Assembly (NCBI GenBank): GCA_965178525.1
Contig: CBCXVS010000221.1
Span: 1 to 13,166 of the forward strand
Length of the DNA stretch: 13,166 nt
Source: CBCXVS01 sp965178525
GTDB taxonomy: Bacteria > Tectomicrobia > Entotheonellia > Entotheonellales > Entotheonellaceae
Reading direction: 5' to 3'
Shown here: piece after piece, positions 6,270-13,126 of the stretch
Layout: each line of letters opens with the position of its first letter
Numbering within the stretch: position 1 is the first letter of the stretch
Program-made: the position numbers and the translations under genes
Notes under the pieces: model-generated
What the model saw: the letters and a program-made list of their open reading frames with translations, nothing else
Databases searched by the model: none
What the model was told of the DNA's origin: nothing

Positions 6270-7730
6270 GCTGATACCTCCTCACTGACTCCCTCCGGAG
6301 TGGTGTGAACACCGGTGTAGGGTAGCGTAAAAAAGAACGCACTCCCCTTGCCCGGTATGCTTTCGACCCAAATTTCTCCCCTGTGCAACTCGATGATCTC
6401 CCGGCAGATATACAATCCCAGCCCTAAGCCGCCTTCAAACGCCGATGCCTCGCTGCGCGCCTGATAGAGGCGGTCAAAGATATAGCGGCACTGCTCCGGG
6501 GCGATGCCTCGGCCTGTATCGCGCACGGCCACCAGGACGCCATCATACCCCGGTGGCGCCGCGGTGACGTCGACGGCGACTTCCCCACCTGCGGCGGTGA
6601 ATTTCAGCGCATTCCGCAGGAGATTGGTCAAGACCTGAATGATCCGCCGGGTATCGAGCATGACCTCTGAGAGGCCGGACCTGATATGATGCCGCAGACG
6701 GATCTGCGTTTCTTCAGCCATGGGCGTCATGGACGTCACGACGCGCTGCACGATCGGGCCAATGGCCAGTGGACAGGGCTCGACGTGTAATTTGCCCGTG
6801 TCTAAGCGGGCCACGTCGAGCAAGTCGTTGAGCCCCAGTGTGATCTGATCACAACTTTCCTTGGCAATGTTGAGGTACTCACCTTGCGTGTCGTTTAAAC
6901 CGAAGTTCCTCCCGTGATTCGGCGACAACTTGTTGAAATAAAAACTCAAAAGCCTGAAACGAATTGACCTTTGTTCCCATGTAAATCGCAAAATTTTCGC
7001 TCCTATTCTGCCACATGGGCTTGACATCGTCTGAAAACGTATGACCATAAGCCATGTCGTTTCAGGAGGTTGGATTGTTCCCATGTAAATGGGCTTTTGA
7101 ATTGGGCCAACCTGTTGATCTACTTAACCCTCCGCCTATTCTACCAGGGGAACTTCGGTTTAAAGGACCGCCGAGCCCGTCGAGCACAATCGCGACGAAC
7201 TCGCGGATGGCGGTAAGCGGCGTGCGCAATTCGTGTGAGAGCATATGGTAAAATGAGCGGATTTCTTCGTTTTTGCGTAGGAGTTCGATATTCGTTTGTT
7301 CCAGCATGCGGCGGTGACTCTCCACGGCGATACGGAGCTGGTGTTTCTCCACCGCGTTGGTCACCGCTCGCTTTAGGCTTTTGACCGAGAGGACATCCTT
7401 GGGCAGATAATCGGCTGCGCCGGAGCGCATCGCTTCGGCCACGATCATTTCGTTGCCGTAGCCCGTCAACATAATAATCGGAACGAGAAGCGCCGTTTCC
7501 TCCTGGCTCAAGGCCGTGATAAACTCGAGTCCGGTGAGATCAGGTAGCAAATAGTCCAACAAGACACAGTCTGGATGTGCCGATTTGCACAAGGCGAGAC
7601 CCTCGACGCCGGACTCTGCTGAGAGAAAATCGTAGTCGTACTCAGGAATTTCCTGCAGGAGGTGACGATAGATTTCCCGGTCAGCCGCACTATCGTCAAT
7701 AATCAAGATACGTAGAGCCGTCTTCGACAC
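6266..7730 (-). pseudogene. REC-HisKA-HATPase hybrid histidine kinase interrupted by a small insertion element
   Basis: The reconstructed protein senses or relays a signal by autophosphorylation of a histidine. With GTG 7730 as residue 1 (GGAAGG upstream), the N-terminal REC domain has D12/D13, phospho-acceptor D59 in LLDYLLPDLTG, T89 and K111. The dimerisation domain follows with H166 in SHELRTPLTAI. After IVLDGLGGPLN the frame runs into a 259-bp element (6900-7158) and stops at 7062. On the far side the kinase resumes at NDTQGEYLNIAKE, with the N box NLLRNALKFT, the G1 box DTGRGIAPEQ and the G2 box GGLGLGLYICREI, to TGA 6266. Removing 265 bases gives a continuous 399-residue protein. GTG 7802 is a possible earlier start adding 24 residues but has no ribosome binding site. 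A frame opening at ATG 7084 inside the element runs in frame into the ATPase half. The 3' end overlaps the response regulator by ATGA. Confidence 0.9.
6894..7164. mobile_element. MITE-like 259-bp insertion element with terminal inverted repeats
   Basis: Bases 6900-7158 are bounded by perfect 10-bp inverted ends CCGAAGTTCC / GGAACTTCGG and flanked by direct copies of TTTAAA (6894-6899 and 7159-7164). Since TTTAAA is itself palindromic, the true target duplication could be TA, TTAA or TTTAAA. The intact kinase gene needs only one copy. Inside are a 16-bp direct repeat (6971-6986 and 7075-7090, ending CCCATGTAAAT), a second perfect inverted repeat CCTGAAACGA / TCGTTTCAGG (6953-6962, 7057-7066) and a CCCATGT/ACATGGG pair (6977-6983, 7013-7019). 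No transposase is encoded, so it would be non-autonomous. A TA target would suit an IS630/mariner-type parent, but the family is not established. Confidence 0.85.
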
Positions 7731-7802
7731 GATTGATGAACCTTCCGCAGGTCCCTCTTTAGAGAGAGGATGCTCGTTATATAGTTGACAAATTTTCCGC
7801 AC

Positions 7803-8022
7803 ACGACGTCAAGAAAATGGGGGTCGTAGCGTCTCAGCGCATAAGAAACGTTTACCCAGAAGCGTTAAACGGTAGCGCTCGCTCCGCTTGGCTCGCCCTA
7901 TGCGCATCGCCATCCGGTCCCGTTCAAACCGGGCGTGTTGCCTTGGACGTCTTGGAAACATGTGTGCAAAGTCCGTGCCGCCTACGCACGCAGGACTGCG
8001 CCGTTACGATAGGATAGGATCT
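7803..8022. other. Divergent intergenic region between kinase and sulfatase
   Basis: This holds the control sequences of the two divergent genes. A palindromic TATATA (7778-7783) and a TTGACA (7785-7790, plus strand) lie just inside it toward the kinase, but neither has a partner element at standard spacing. No coding sequence is visible. A longer frame open upstream of the sulfatase start has no ribosome binding site. Confidence 0.3.
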
Positions 8023-9627
8023 ATGCCACCGTACAATTTTCTCTTCATCATGACCGATCAGCACCGCGCGGATCACTTGAGCTGCTACGGGAATCCCATT
8101 CTTGCCACCCCGAATCTGGATCGTATTGCCGCGACCGGGCTGCGTTTCGACCGCTTTTATGTGGCGAATCCTGTGTGTATGCCCAACCGGGCAACGCTCA
8201 TGACCGGCCGCGTGCCCAGCAATCATGGGGTCCGCCACAATGGTATTCCCTTGCACCCGCGTAGCAACACCTTCGTGCATGTGCTGCGCCAGGCCGGCTA
8301 TCGCACCGCCATGGTGGGCAAAAGTCATCTGCAAAACATGGGCGTACGGCCACCCGTACAAGCCAAAACGCCGCCTCCCTGGCCGGTAAGCGGAACCCTC
8401 GATGCGCGCTATGCCGAACCTGTGATAGCGGATGCGCGTGTGCGCACCGATATCGAGCTTTTGGACCGCTGGCGCGATGCGGCAGAGGTGGAGATACCGC
8501 GGCCGTATTACGGCTTCGACGAAGTGCAGCTGACGATCGGCCATGGGGATTTTGTGCGGGGGCATTATCAGCACTGGCTGGCGCAGCGGCATGCGGCTCC
8601 GGAGAGCCTCCGAGGCCCGAAGCATGCATTGCCGACCGAGCGCCCCCTCGGCATTTCCCAGGCTTGGCGTACGCGCGTGCCGGAAGAACTCTATCCCAGC
8701 ACCTATATTACCGAGCAGACGGTGCGTTATCTAGAAGCGCATGCTGCGGCAGGTAGGGAAGCGTCGTTTTTCCTCTTTTGCTCGTACCCCGACCCGCATC
8801 ATCCCTTCAATCCGCCGGGCCGGTATTTTGATCTTTACAAACCGTAAGACCTGCCCTTGCCTCCGGCCTGGGGTAATGACCATGACCGTACGCCACCGCA
8901 CATGCAGACCCTGGTGAAGGAGCTTGGCACACCGGAAGCCGTGCGCCATTCGCCGGCTGCATTTGCCGTGACGGCTGAGGAAGCTCGGGAGGCCGCGGCC
9001 TTGACGTACGGCATGATTGCCATGATTGACGCCGGTGTGGGACGCATTCTGGACACGGTAGAACGGCTCGGCCTGGCGGATCGTACCGTGGTCTGTTTCA
9101 CCAGCGATCATGGCGACCTGATGGGCGATCATCAGCTCATGCTCAAAGGGCCGTACCATTTCCAAGGCTTGATCCGGGTGCCCATGCTCATCAACGTGCC
9201 GGGCGTCACCTCTGGCGCCGCATCGCCAGCCTTGGCCTGTACGGTGGACTTGGCGCAAACGATTCTGCAGCTTGCCGGGCTAGAGCCCTACAACGGCATC
9301 CAGGGCCACAGTCTGGTCCCTCTGCTTGCCGCCCCTGAAACGACAGTGCGCGACCATGTTCTGATCGAAGACGATGGGCAGCGGACGCTGCCAGGGACGG
9401 ACCGGCGCATTCGTCTGCGCACGCTCATGACGCCGGAATGGCGTCTCACGTACTACGATGGGTTCGAATTTGGCGAGCTGTATCGTTTGGCGGAGGACGA
9501 CCTGGAACACCACAATCTGTGGAACGATCCGGAAGCCCAGACGGTCAAACATGCCCTGAGCGACTGGCTGTTGCGCTCGATCATTGACCATCAAGACCGC
9601 AGTCCGTTGCCGGATTATCTGGCGTAG
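8023..9627 (+). pseudogene. Type I (formylglycine) sulfatase with one in-frame stop codon
   Basis: Type I sulfatases hydrolyse sulfate esters (some relatives act on phosphonates or phosphodiesters) using a cysteine converted to formylglycine. ATG 8023 has AGGA at 8011-8014 upstream. The signature CMPNRATLMTG places the modified residue at C52. Other active-site pieces are TDQHRADHLSCYGN (metal site), AMVGKSHLQ, SYPDPHHPF, FTSDHGDLMGDHQ (metal site) and LKGPYHFQGLIRVPM. The frame is open for 274 codons, meets TAA at 8845-8847 after RYFDLYKP, and continues in the same frame without other disruption to TAG 9627. The full length would be 534 codons, normal for the family. A single G-to-T change (GAA to TAA) explains the stop. 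The metal site in the second half would be lost from the truncated product. There is no signal peptide, so the enzyme would be cytoplasmic. The substrate cannot be told from sequence. Confidence 0.9.
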
Positions 9628-10005
9628 ATCGCCACGCCGGATGGAGAAGCGGGGCGGGCAAGAGTCGTGGCGAATCGGGGCGATGGGTCGGGCTTATCCG
9701 CCCTGCCGCTTGAATGGCATCCTATGATGAGTCATATGCCTCAGAGTCTGCCCGTATTCACGCTTGCCAATGACCAGCGCATGATGCGAGATCGGCCGTA
9801 CTTGCCTTAACACCCGCAAGCCCCGTCGGTGCAGCAGCTCATCCGGACTCTGGCGATGTGGACCGGCGTCCGCCCATAAGCCATCGGTTGCGGTTTGCTC
9901 AAAAGAAAAAATAGATTTGTCTCCTTTTTAGCTGATTCGGTCCCTCATCATCGTCCTTGCAGAGGATGTATAACACTATGTACAATCCTCGTAGGAGGTC
10001 AAGCT
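9628..10005. other. Intergenic stretch with a possible eroded small gene
   Basis: The sulfatase frame continues past its stop as a protein-like sequence. From ATG 9724 it reads MMSHMPQSLPVFTLANDQRM up to TAA 9808-9810, then HPQAPSVQQLIRTLAMWTGV to TAA 9877-9879. There is no ribosome binding site and no family I recognise. It may be the remnant of a gene or chance. An open minus-strand frame covers much of the same stretch but is rich in His and Arg, as shadow frames are, and lacks a good start. The right end holds the antitoxin control region. Confidence 0.3.
9962..9990. promoter_or_regulatory. Imperfect inverted repeat, candidate antitoxin operator
   Basis: GAGGATGTATA on the left and TATGTACAATCCTC on the right form an imperfect palindrome 15-45 bases before the antitoxin start. 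A TATAAC hexamer (9969-9974) that could be a -10 element lies within it. Phd/YefM-type antitoxins commonly repress their own promoter by binding such palindromes, so this fits an autoregulatory operator. Confidence 0.5.
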
Positions 10006-10404
10006 ATGACAGCCCCCAATTCGGAACCAATGGACTCATATAGCAGCCTCCTGGCGCAGGTGGCCGACTACCTCAGCCGCCCCCAGCAGTTTGTCGCGGT
10101 TGCTGAAGTACAGGCGACCTTGTGCCACACGCTCGACCTGGCGCGCGAGGCGAGCGTTGTACTCACCTCCAATGGGGAACCGGCTGCGGCCATCGTGCCC
10201 TTTGCGACCTTGGAAGCACTGCGGGGTGCCTTGCTCCATCTGTTGGCGGAGCAGATGGAAACGAGCTTTACACGGATGCAAGCGCAGGTGGCCCGTGAGC
10301 CTCGTGGTGAACCCAGCAGCGAGGAAGAACTCGAAAGCTTAGTGGCGGATACCCTACGACGCGAACGATGCTCGCCATCAACGTCCGCTTCCCGCCCTAC
10401 CTGA
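10006..10404 (+). CDS. Phd/YefM-like antitoxin
   Basis: The product is 132 residues starting MTAPNSEPMDSYSSLLAQVA. AGGAGG lies seven bases upstream, which decides this start over an upstream in-frame codon. Residues 28-75 contain AEVQATLCHTLDLAREASVVLTSNGEPAAAIVPFATLEALRG. The pattern VVLTSNGEPAAAIVPFATLEAL (described here only by its type) matches the strand-strand-helix core of Phd/YefM antitoxins, which bind DNA and neutralise a toxin. The C-terminal half is acidic (SSEEELESLVADTL), as expected for the toxin-binding tail. The last residues (RCSPSTSASRPT) look unlike the rest and may reflect a frameshift near the end. It precedes a PIN-domain gene by about 50 bases in the same frame, which supports a toxin-antitoxin operon. 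Confidence 0.7.
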   Translation: MTAPNSEPMDSYSSLLAQVADYLSRPQQFVAVAEVQATLCHTLDLAREASVVLTSNGEPAAAIVPFATLEALRGALLHLLAEQMETSFTRMQAQVAREPRGEPSSEEELESLVADTLRRERCSPSTSASRPT

Positions 10405-10455
10405 TGTCGATGCCGCAGACGCATCGCCTCCCGTACCGATGACTTCCGGCTGGTC

Positions 10456-10956
10456 GTGGATGCACAGATTGCACTGGCGATGTTCCTTGCCCGCCGCGAC
10501 CGTTCAGATGCCTCCCCGACCAAACGTCTATTGCTCCAGCTCTTGCCTGTGCCGACCTTTTCCTGGTTGTGGACACCGGATATCCTTGCGGACTATGAAC
10601 GGGGGGCGACGGCAATCGAGCGAGACGAGCGCCTGATGCGCCGGGCGGCCTTTGATCGGGTAGGGTTCCAGGTATTGTTGCACGCCCTGCCCCTTCGCCC
10701 TTCGGTGCCCGTATCGGTGACGACGCTACGGGATGCCAGGCGTCGAATGCGTCAGGCCAGTCGTGTCAGAGAACGCGATTTGGACGACGCGATCTACCTA
10801 GCTTGTGCTGTGGATGGTGGCGCACACCTCCTCACGTCACAGGATTCGAGCCTGCTCAGCCTAGGCAGCCCATATGAAGGGGTTCGGCTCGCTACCTGGA
10901 CGGCAGTCGTAGAGGAATTGCAAACGCGCGGCTTGATATCTGCGGCGGACGGGTAA
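10456..10956 (+). CDS. PIN-domain toxin (ribonuclease), start uncertain
   Basis: PIN toxins are Mg-dependent ribonucleases held inactive by a partner antitoxin. The frame contains the expected acidic residues: VVDAQIALAMFL (first Asp), the region TPDILADYERG, ERDLDDAIYLACAVDGGAHLL (central Asp pair) and LTSQDSSLL (last Asp). It resembles the COG1569-type PIN family. From GTG 10456 it gives 166 residues, but the Asp is then residue 2, and the start of the first strand (DDFRLV) is encoded upstream. The frame is open back to the antitoxin stop at 10404 but has no ATG, GTG or TTG there and no ribosome binding site. ATG 10439 is one frame off, so a 1-base indel near 10439-10445 may have removed the true start. 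The function as a toxin is inferred from the domain and its neighbour. Confidence 0.7.
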   Translation: MDAQIALAMFLARRDRSDASPTKRLLLQLLPVPTFSWLWTPDILADYERGATAIERDERLMRRAAFDRVGFQVLLHALPLRPSVPVSVTTLRDARRRMRQASRVRERDLDDAIYLACAVDGGAHLLTSQDSSLLSLGSPYEGVRLATWTAVVEELQTRGLISAADG

Positions 10957-11421
10957 CCGAGTTTATATGTTGCATCACAGAACCAAATAGGGTCCATAAT
11001 GCAACGTTGTAGGTGGCGAGGACTAGTCATTGAAGACAGGCTGCGTTTGTGAGATAGGAAAACGTAGTCTGACCCGATTTTCTCCTCGAACTTTATAATT
11101 TACTCTGACCCCATTTTTGTCATTTTTGTTTTGCTATATATAAAGTATAGTAGGGTAGTAGAAGAGATACATGAGAAAAACGTGCAAACTTATGATATTT
11201 TTGTGTAACTTACCTGGATGCACTCTATCATTGATAGAAGTATCTTTTACACCATCTGAAATACTGCCCAAACAGGCACGGCCAGGGGTACGCATTGACT
11301 AAGTCTACCGTGCCTCCGAGGGCGGCATTTCTCCCCGAACGCGGCGGCCATGACGCAGAGCGGGGGCTCCGATGTAGCCGGGGACGAGCAAAGCACGGTG
11401 CAGTATTTCTGACCACCCCGC
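10957..11421. other. Intergenic, partly AT-rich region without a supported gene
   Basis: The region contains the repeat pair at 11054-11118 and an AT-rich stretch (about 11090-11240), quite unlike the flanking GC-rich genes. A 43-codon frame (ATG 11171 to TAA 11302) encodes a short hydrophobic leader with LPGC, vaguely like a lipoprotein signal, but has no good ribosome binding site. An 8-bp inverted repeat AGGCACGG / CCGTGCCT (11274-11281, 11308-11315) is also present. No function can be assigned. Confidence 0.4.
11054..11118 (+). repeat. Two adjacent CTGACCCC-type dispersed repeat units
   Basis: The first unit (11054-11085) has AGGAAAACGTAGTCTG followed by ACCCGATTTTCTCC. It closely matches the unit at 12503-12535 (AGGAAAACGTGGTCTG followed by TCCCCGATTTTCTCC). 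The second unit (11097-11118) reads AATTTACTCTGACCCC followed by ATTTTT. Both share the CTGACCC(C) core, whose reverse complement is the GGGGTCAG core at 522-573. Confidence 0.8.
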
Positions 11422-12477
11422 CTACTGTACAAAAGGAGGAAAACGCAAGACGAGCCCCCCCAGCAAGGTCATGTAGACGACATTGTTTGTCGGACTGACG
11501 GCAGTATCCTCTGACCGTGCGAGGACTGCCTGAGAGGGGATGCAGGTAAAAGAACCCAACGTGCGGGGAATGAACACCAAGGCGCCACTCCCTCCGGCGC
11601 CGCAGGCGGAAATCCCGACAACCCCTGTGGCAATATAGAAGTTTCCCGCCTCATCGGTGCTCATACCAACGCTAGTAAAGTCTGGCAAAACGTTTTGCCA
11701 GATGAATTGAGGGAAACCGGCGGGATTGTTGAGATTCTCGGTGAAATCCGCCTGGAAGCGCACGAGACCATTGGCAAATCCGACTCCTGTTGGAAACGGG
11801 AGTGTGGTCAGGACGACATCATCGACATTGACCGCAAGCCCAGGAGACCGATTGACGCTACCTGCGGTCGTCCCTTGGGAGGTGACCATCACACGCAGGG
11901 CAAACATATTGGTTTGAAAATTGGCCTGAATGCGCATGATGAAGGGAAAACCTCCTGCAGCGCCGGTGAGTCCTGTAACAAACAGGTCAAGCTGCGCCGT
12001 ATTCGACCGTCCAACGGCGATGTCGCCGTAGAGTGGGGAACCCAACGGGAGGGAACGGAACTCCCGGCGCAGAATATCATAGACGTTGGGGAAGACGCGG
12101 TTCGCAAAGGAACGCAGATCAATAAAGTCCCCCCCTTGCAGGGTTGCAGGATCAATTCCCAGAATTCGTCCCTGGGGAGATAACAATAGAATGATGTTCC
12201 GGGTAGGATTTGTCGCCAGACGGCTTCCTACAAATTCCGTGGGATCGAACCCGCCCACGGGGACTCGCCTCAGCGGTGTGCAGTTTGGCGCAAATTTTGT
12301 CAACCTAGTAGCGGCAGGCGCGTCGGAGTGGACAAACACGTTTCCATCGGCATCGGTTGTGATACCGCTCGGCAACGATAACTGGGCACAGATGGTGGGT
12401 TGCGCCATCGCAGGCCCGATGCTACCCCAAACAAGGACTGTGAGGGTTACAAGCACGCTCATAACGGTTACTTTCAT
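11422..12477 (-). CDS. Secreted beta-propeller-like protein of unknown function
   Basis: The product is 351 residues with a clear Sec signal peptide: MKVTVMSVLVTLTVLVWG followed by SIGPAMAQ, with a likely AMA-Q cleavage near residue 26. The mature part has several repeats of the type found in NHL/SMP-30-like propellers: LPSGITTDADGNVFVHS, YGDIAVGRSNTAQLDLFVTG, SPGLAVNVDDVVLTTLPF and VGMSTDEAGNFYIATG. It has four or more cysteines, two near the mature N-terminus and two in the C-terminal third. The start follows AAGGAG: ATG 12477 gives six-base spacing, and the adjacent ATG 12480 only three. It is flanked by copies of the same dispersed repeat (11054-11085 and 12503-12535). No enzymatic residues are recognisable. 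The protein is probably periplasmic or extracellular. Confidence 0.7.
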   Translation of the reverse strand: MKVTVMSVLVTLTVLVWGSIGPAMAQPTICAQLSLPSGITTDADGNVFVHSDAPAATRLTKFAPNCTPLRRVPVGGFDPTEFVGSRLATNPTRNIILLLSPQGRILGIDPATLQGGDFIDLRSFANRVFPNVYDILRREFRSLPLGSPLYGDIAVGRSNTAQLDLFVTGLTGAAGGFPFIMRIQANFQTNMFALRVMVTSQGTTAGSVNRSPGLAVNVDDVVLTTLPFPTGVGFANGLVRFQADFTENLNNPAGFPQFIWQNVLPDFTSVGMSTDEAGNFYIATGVVGISACGAGGSGALVFIPRTLGSFTCIPSQAVLARSEDTAVSPTNNVVYMTLLGGLVLRFPPFVQ

Positions 12478-12502
12478 CATTGTCTCCTTGTGTATAGACG
12501 AA

Positions 12503-12535
12503 TTAGGAAAACGTGGTCTGTCCCCGATTTTCTCC
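12503..12535 (+). repeat. GTCTGTCCCC dispersed repeat upstream of the secreted protein gene
   Basis: This unit is a diverged direct copy of 11054-11085, about 1.45 kb away. It ends in the upstream region of the secreted protein gene, about 25 bases from its start. Confidence 0.75.
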
Positions 12536-12667
12536 CAGCCGCTTCCCACGGGGTTTCCACCACGTTGATGGCAAGATTGTGTCAGAGCGCCCGGTTTGCC
12601 CGGTAGGACGTGTAGCATGACGGGTTTCGGGCTGTAAAACAGGAGGGTATGGAGCGTGATCGGCCAT
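12503..12667 (-). CDS. Possible 54-residue small protein
   Basis: ATG at 12667 has AAAGGAG with eight-base spacing upstream on the minus strand, which is the only strong support. The product begins MADHAPYPPVLQPETRHATR and ends GENRGQTTFS. Its last 10 or so residues are encoded by the dispersed repeat at 12503-12535, so the natural C-terminus may have been replaced by the repeat. No family is recognised, and the composition (rich in Pro, Thr, Arg) is not decisive. Perfect inverted repeats at 12703-12724 and 12744-12768 lie upstream and could be control sites. Confidence 0.3.
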   Translation of the reverse strand: MADHAPYPPVLQPETRHATRPTGQTGRSDTILPSTWWKPRGKRLGENRGQTTFS

Positions 12668-12702
12668 GGTGTCGACTCCTTTGGGATGGGTGGTATGCGA
12701 TG

Positions 12703-12724
12703 ATCCGCTCAATGCTGAGCGGAT
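12703..12724. promoter_or_regulatory. 9-bp perfect inverted repeat (ATCCGCTCA / TGAGCGGAT)
   Basis: Arms 12703-12711 and 12716-12724 surround a 4-base loop. It lies 35-60 bases upstream of the possible small gene that starts at 12667 on the minus strand. It could be an operator or an RNA hairpin; no T-run follows. Confidence 0.4.
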
Positions 12725-12743
12725 TGCAGCCTGGAGCACTAGA

Positions 12744-12768
12744 GAAGTAAAAGATATTTTTTTACTTC
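12744..12768. terminator. 9-bp inverted repeat with AT-rich arms (GAAGTAAAA / TTTTACTTC)
   Basis: Arms 12744-12752 and 12760-12768 are perfect reverse complements around a loop with a T-run. It is weak as a terminator because the stem is AT-rich. It could also be part of the leftward promoter region. Confidence 0.25.
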
Positions 12769-12849
12769 CATAAATTGACACCAGGCTGTATACCTTGATC
12801 ACCAAGGCAGGATATCTCAGGAGTACCGCAACAAGTACGACACATATAG

Positions 12850-13126
12850 CATCGTAAGCGATCACCTGAGGGTGTCAAATATAATCAATGAAGTCAAGAT
12901 CTTAGATCTAGATGAGAATTCATAAACCTGTCTTCTCGTTTTGGAAATTCCATGAAGATTAATAACTTAGATACCTCTAATGGCTGAGGCAGCGCCTGAG
13001 TCACAAGTGACTTAGGAACCTGAAAAGCGATGCACTACTATACCTATGTAGGGAATGCGAGACTCAGGTACGGAGGGATGGCCGTATGCTGAACTGAACA
13101 GAACTGCACAACTCAAGGTGATATAG
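12850..13126 (+). ncRNA. Structured non-coding region, candidate 5' part of a group II intron
   Basis: The sequence changes character here: it has no coding frame, is less GC-rich, and has many short hairpins. These include GATCACC/GGTGTC (about 12861-12877), GAGAA/TTCTC (about 12913-12936), CTGAGTCAC/GTGACTTAG (12996-13004, 13007-13015) and CTAC/GTAG. From memory, the order GGGTGT, AAGTCAAG, a small hairpin, then GAAAAGCGATG (about 13022) resembles the first ~200 bases of domain I in the lactococcal Ll.LtrB group II intron. The canonical GTGYG 5' end is not evident and the reverse transcriptase would lie beyond the window. This is a tentative call. Confidence 0.28.

Noticed and set aside
7924..8625. 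233-codon minus-strand frame opposite the sulfatase
   Set aside because: Antisense to the conserved catalytic half of the sulfatase, with no independent support.
9691..9931. Open minus-strand frame of about 75 codons upstream of the antitoxin
   Set aside because: No ATG near its beginning and His/Arg-rich content suggest chance; the plus frame over the same DNA looks at least as natural.
11171..11302. 43-codon frame with an LPGC lipobox-like motif
   Set aside because: Pro at the -2 position is atypical, the ribosome binding site is poor and the product after Cys is very short.
11274..11315. 8-bp inverted repeat AGGCACGG/CCGTGCCT, considered as an integron attC site
   Set aside because: No R/L box architecture, no integrase and no cassette array nearby.
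11695..12568. Plus-strand frames of 160-162 codons opposite the secreted protein gene
   Set aside because: The minus-strand gene has a signal peptide, a ribosome binding site and repeat structure; the plus frames have none.
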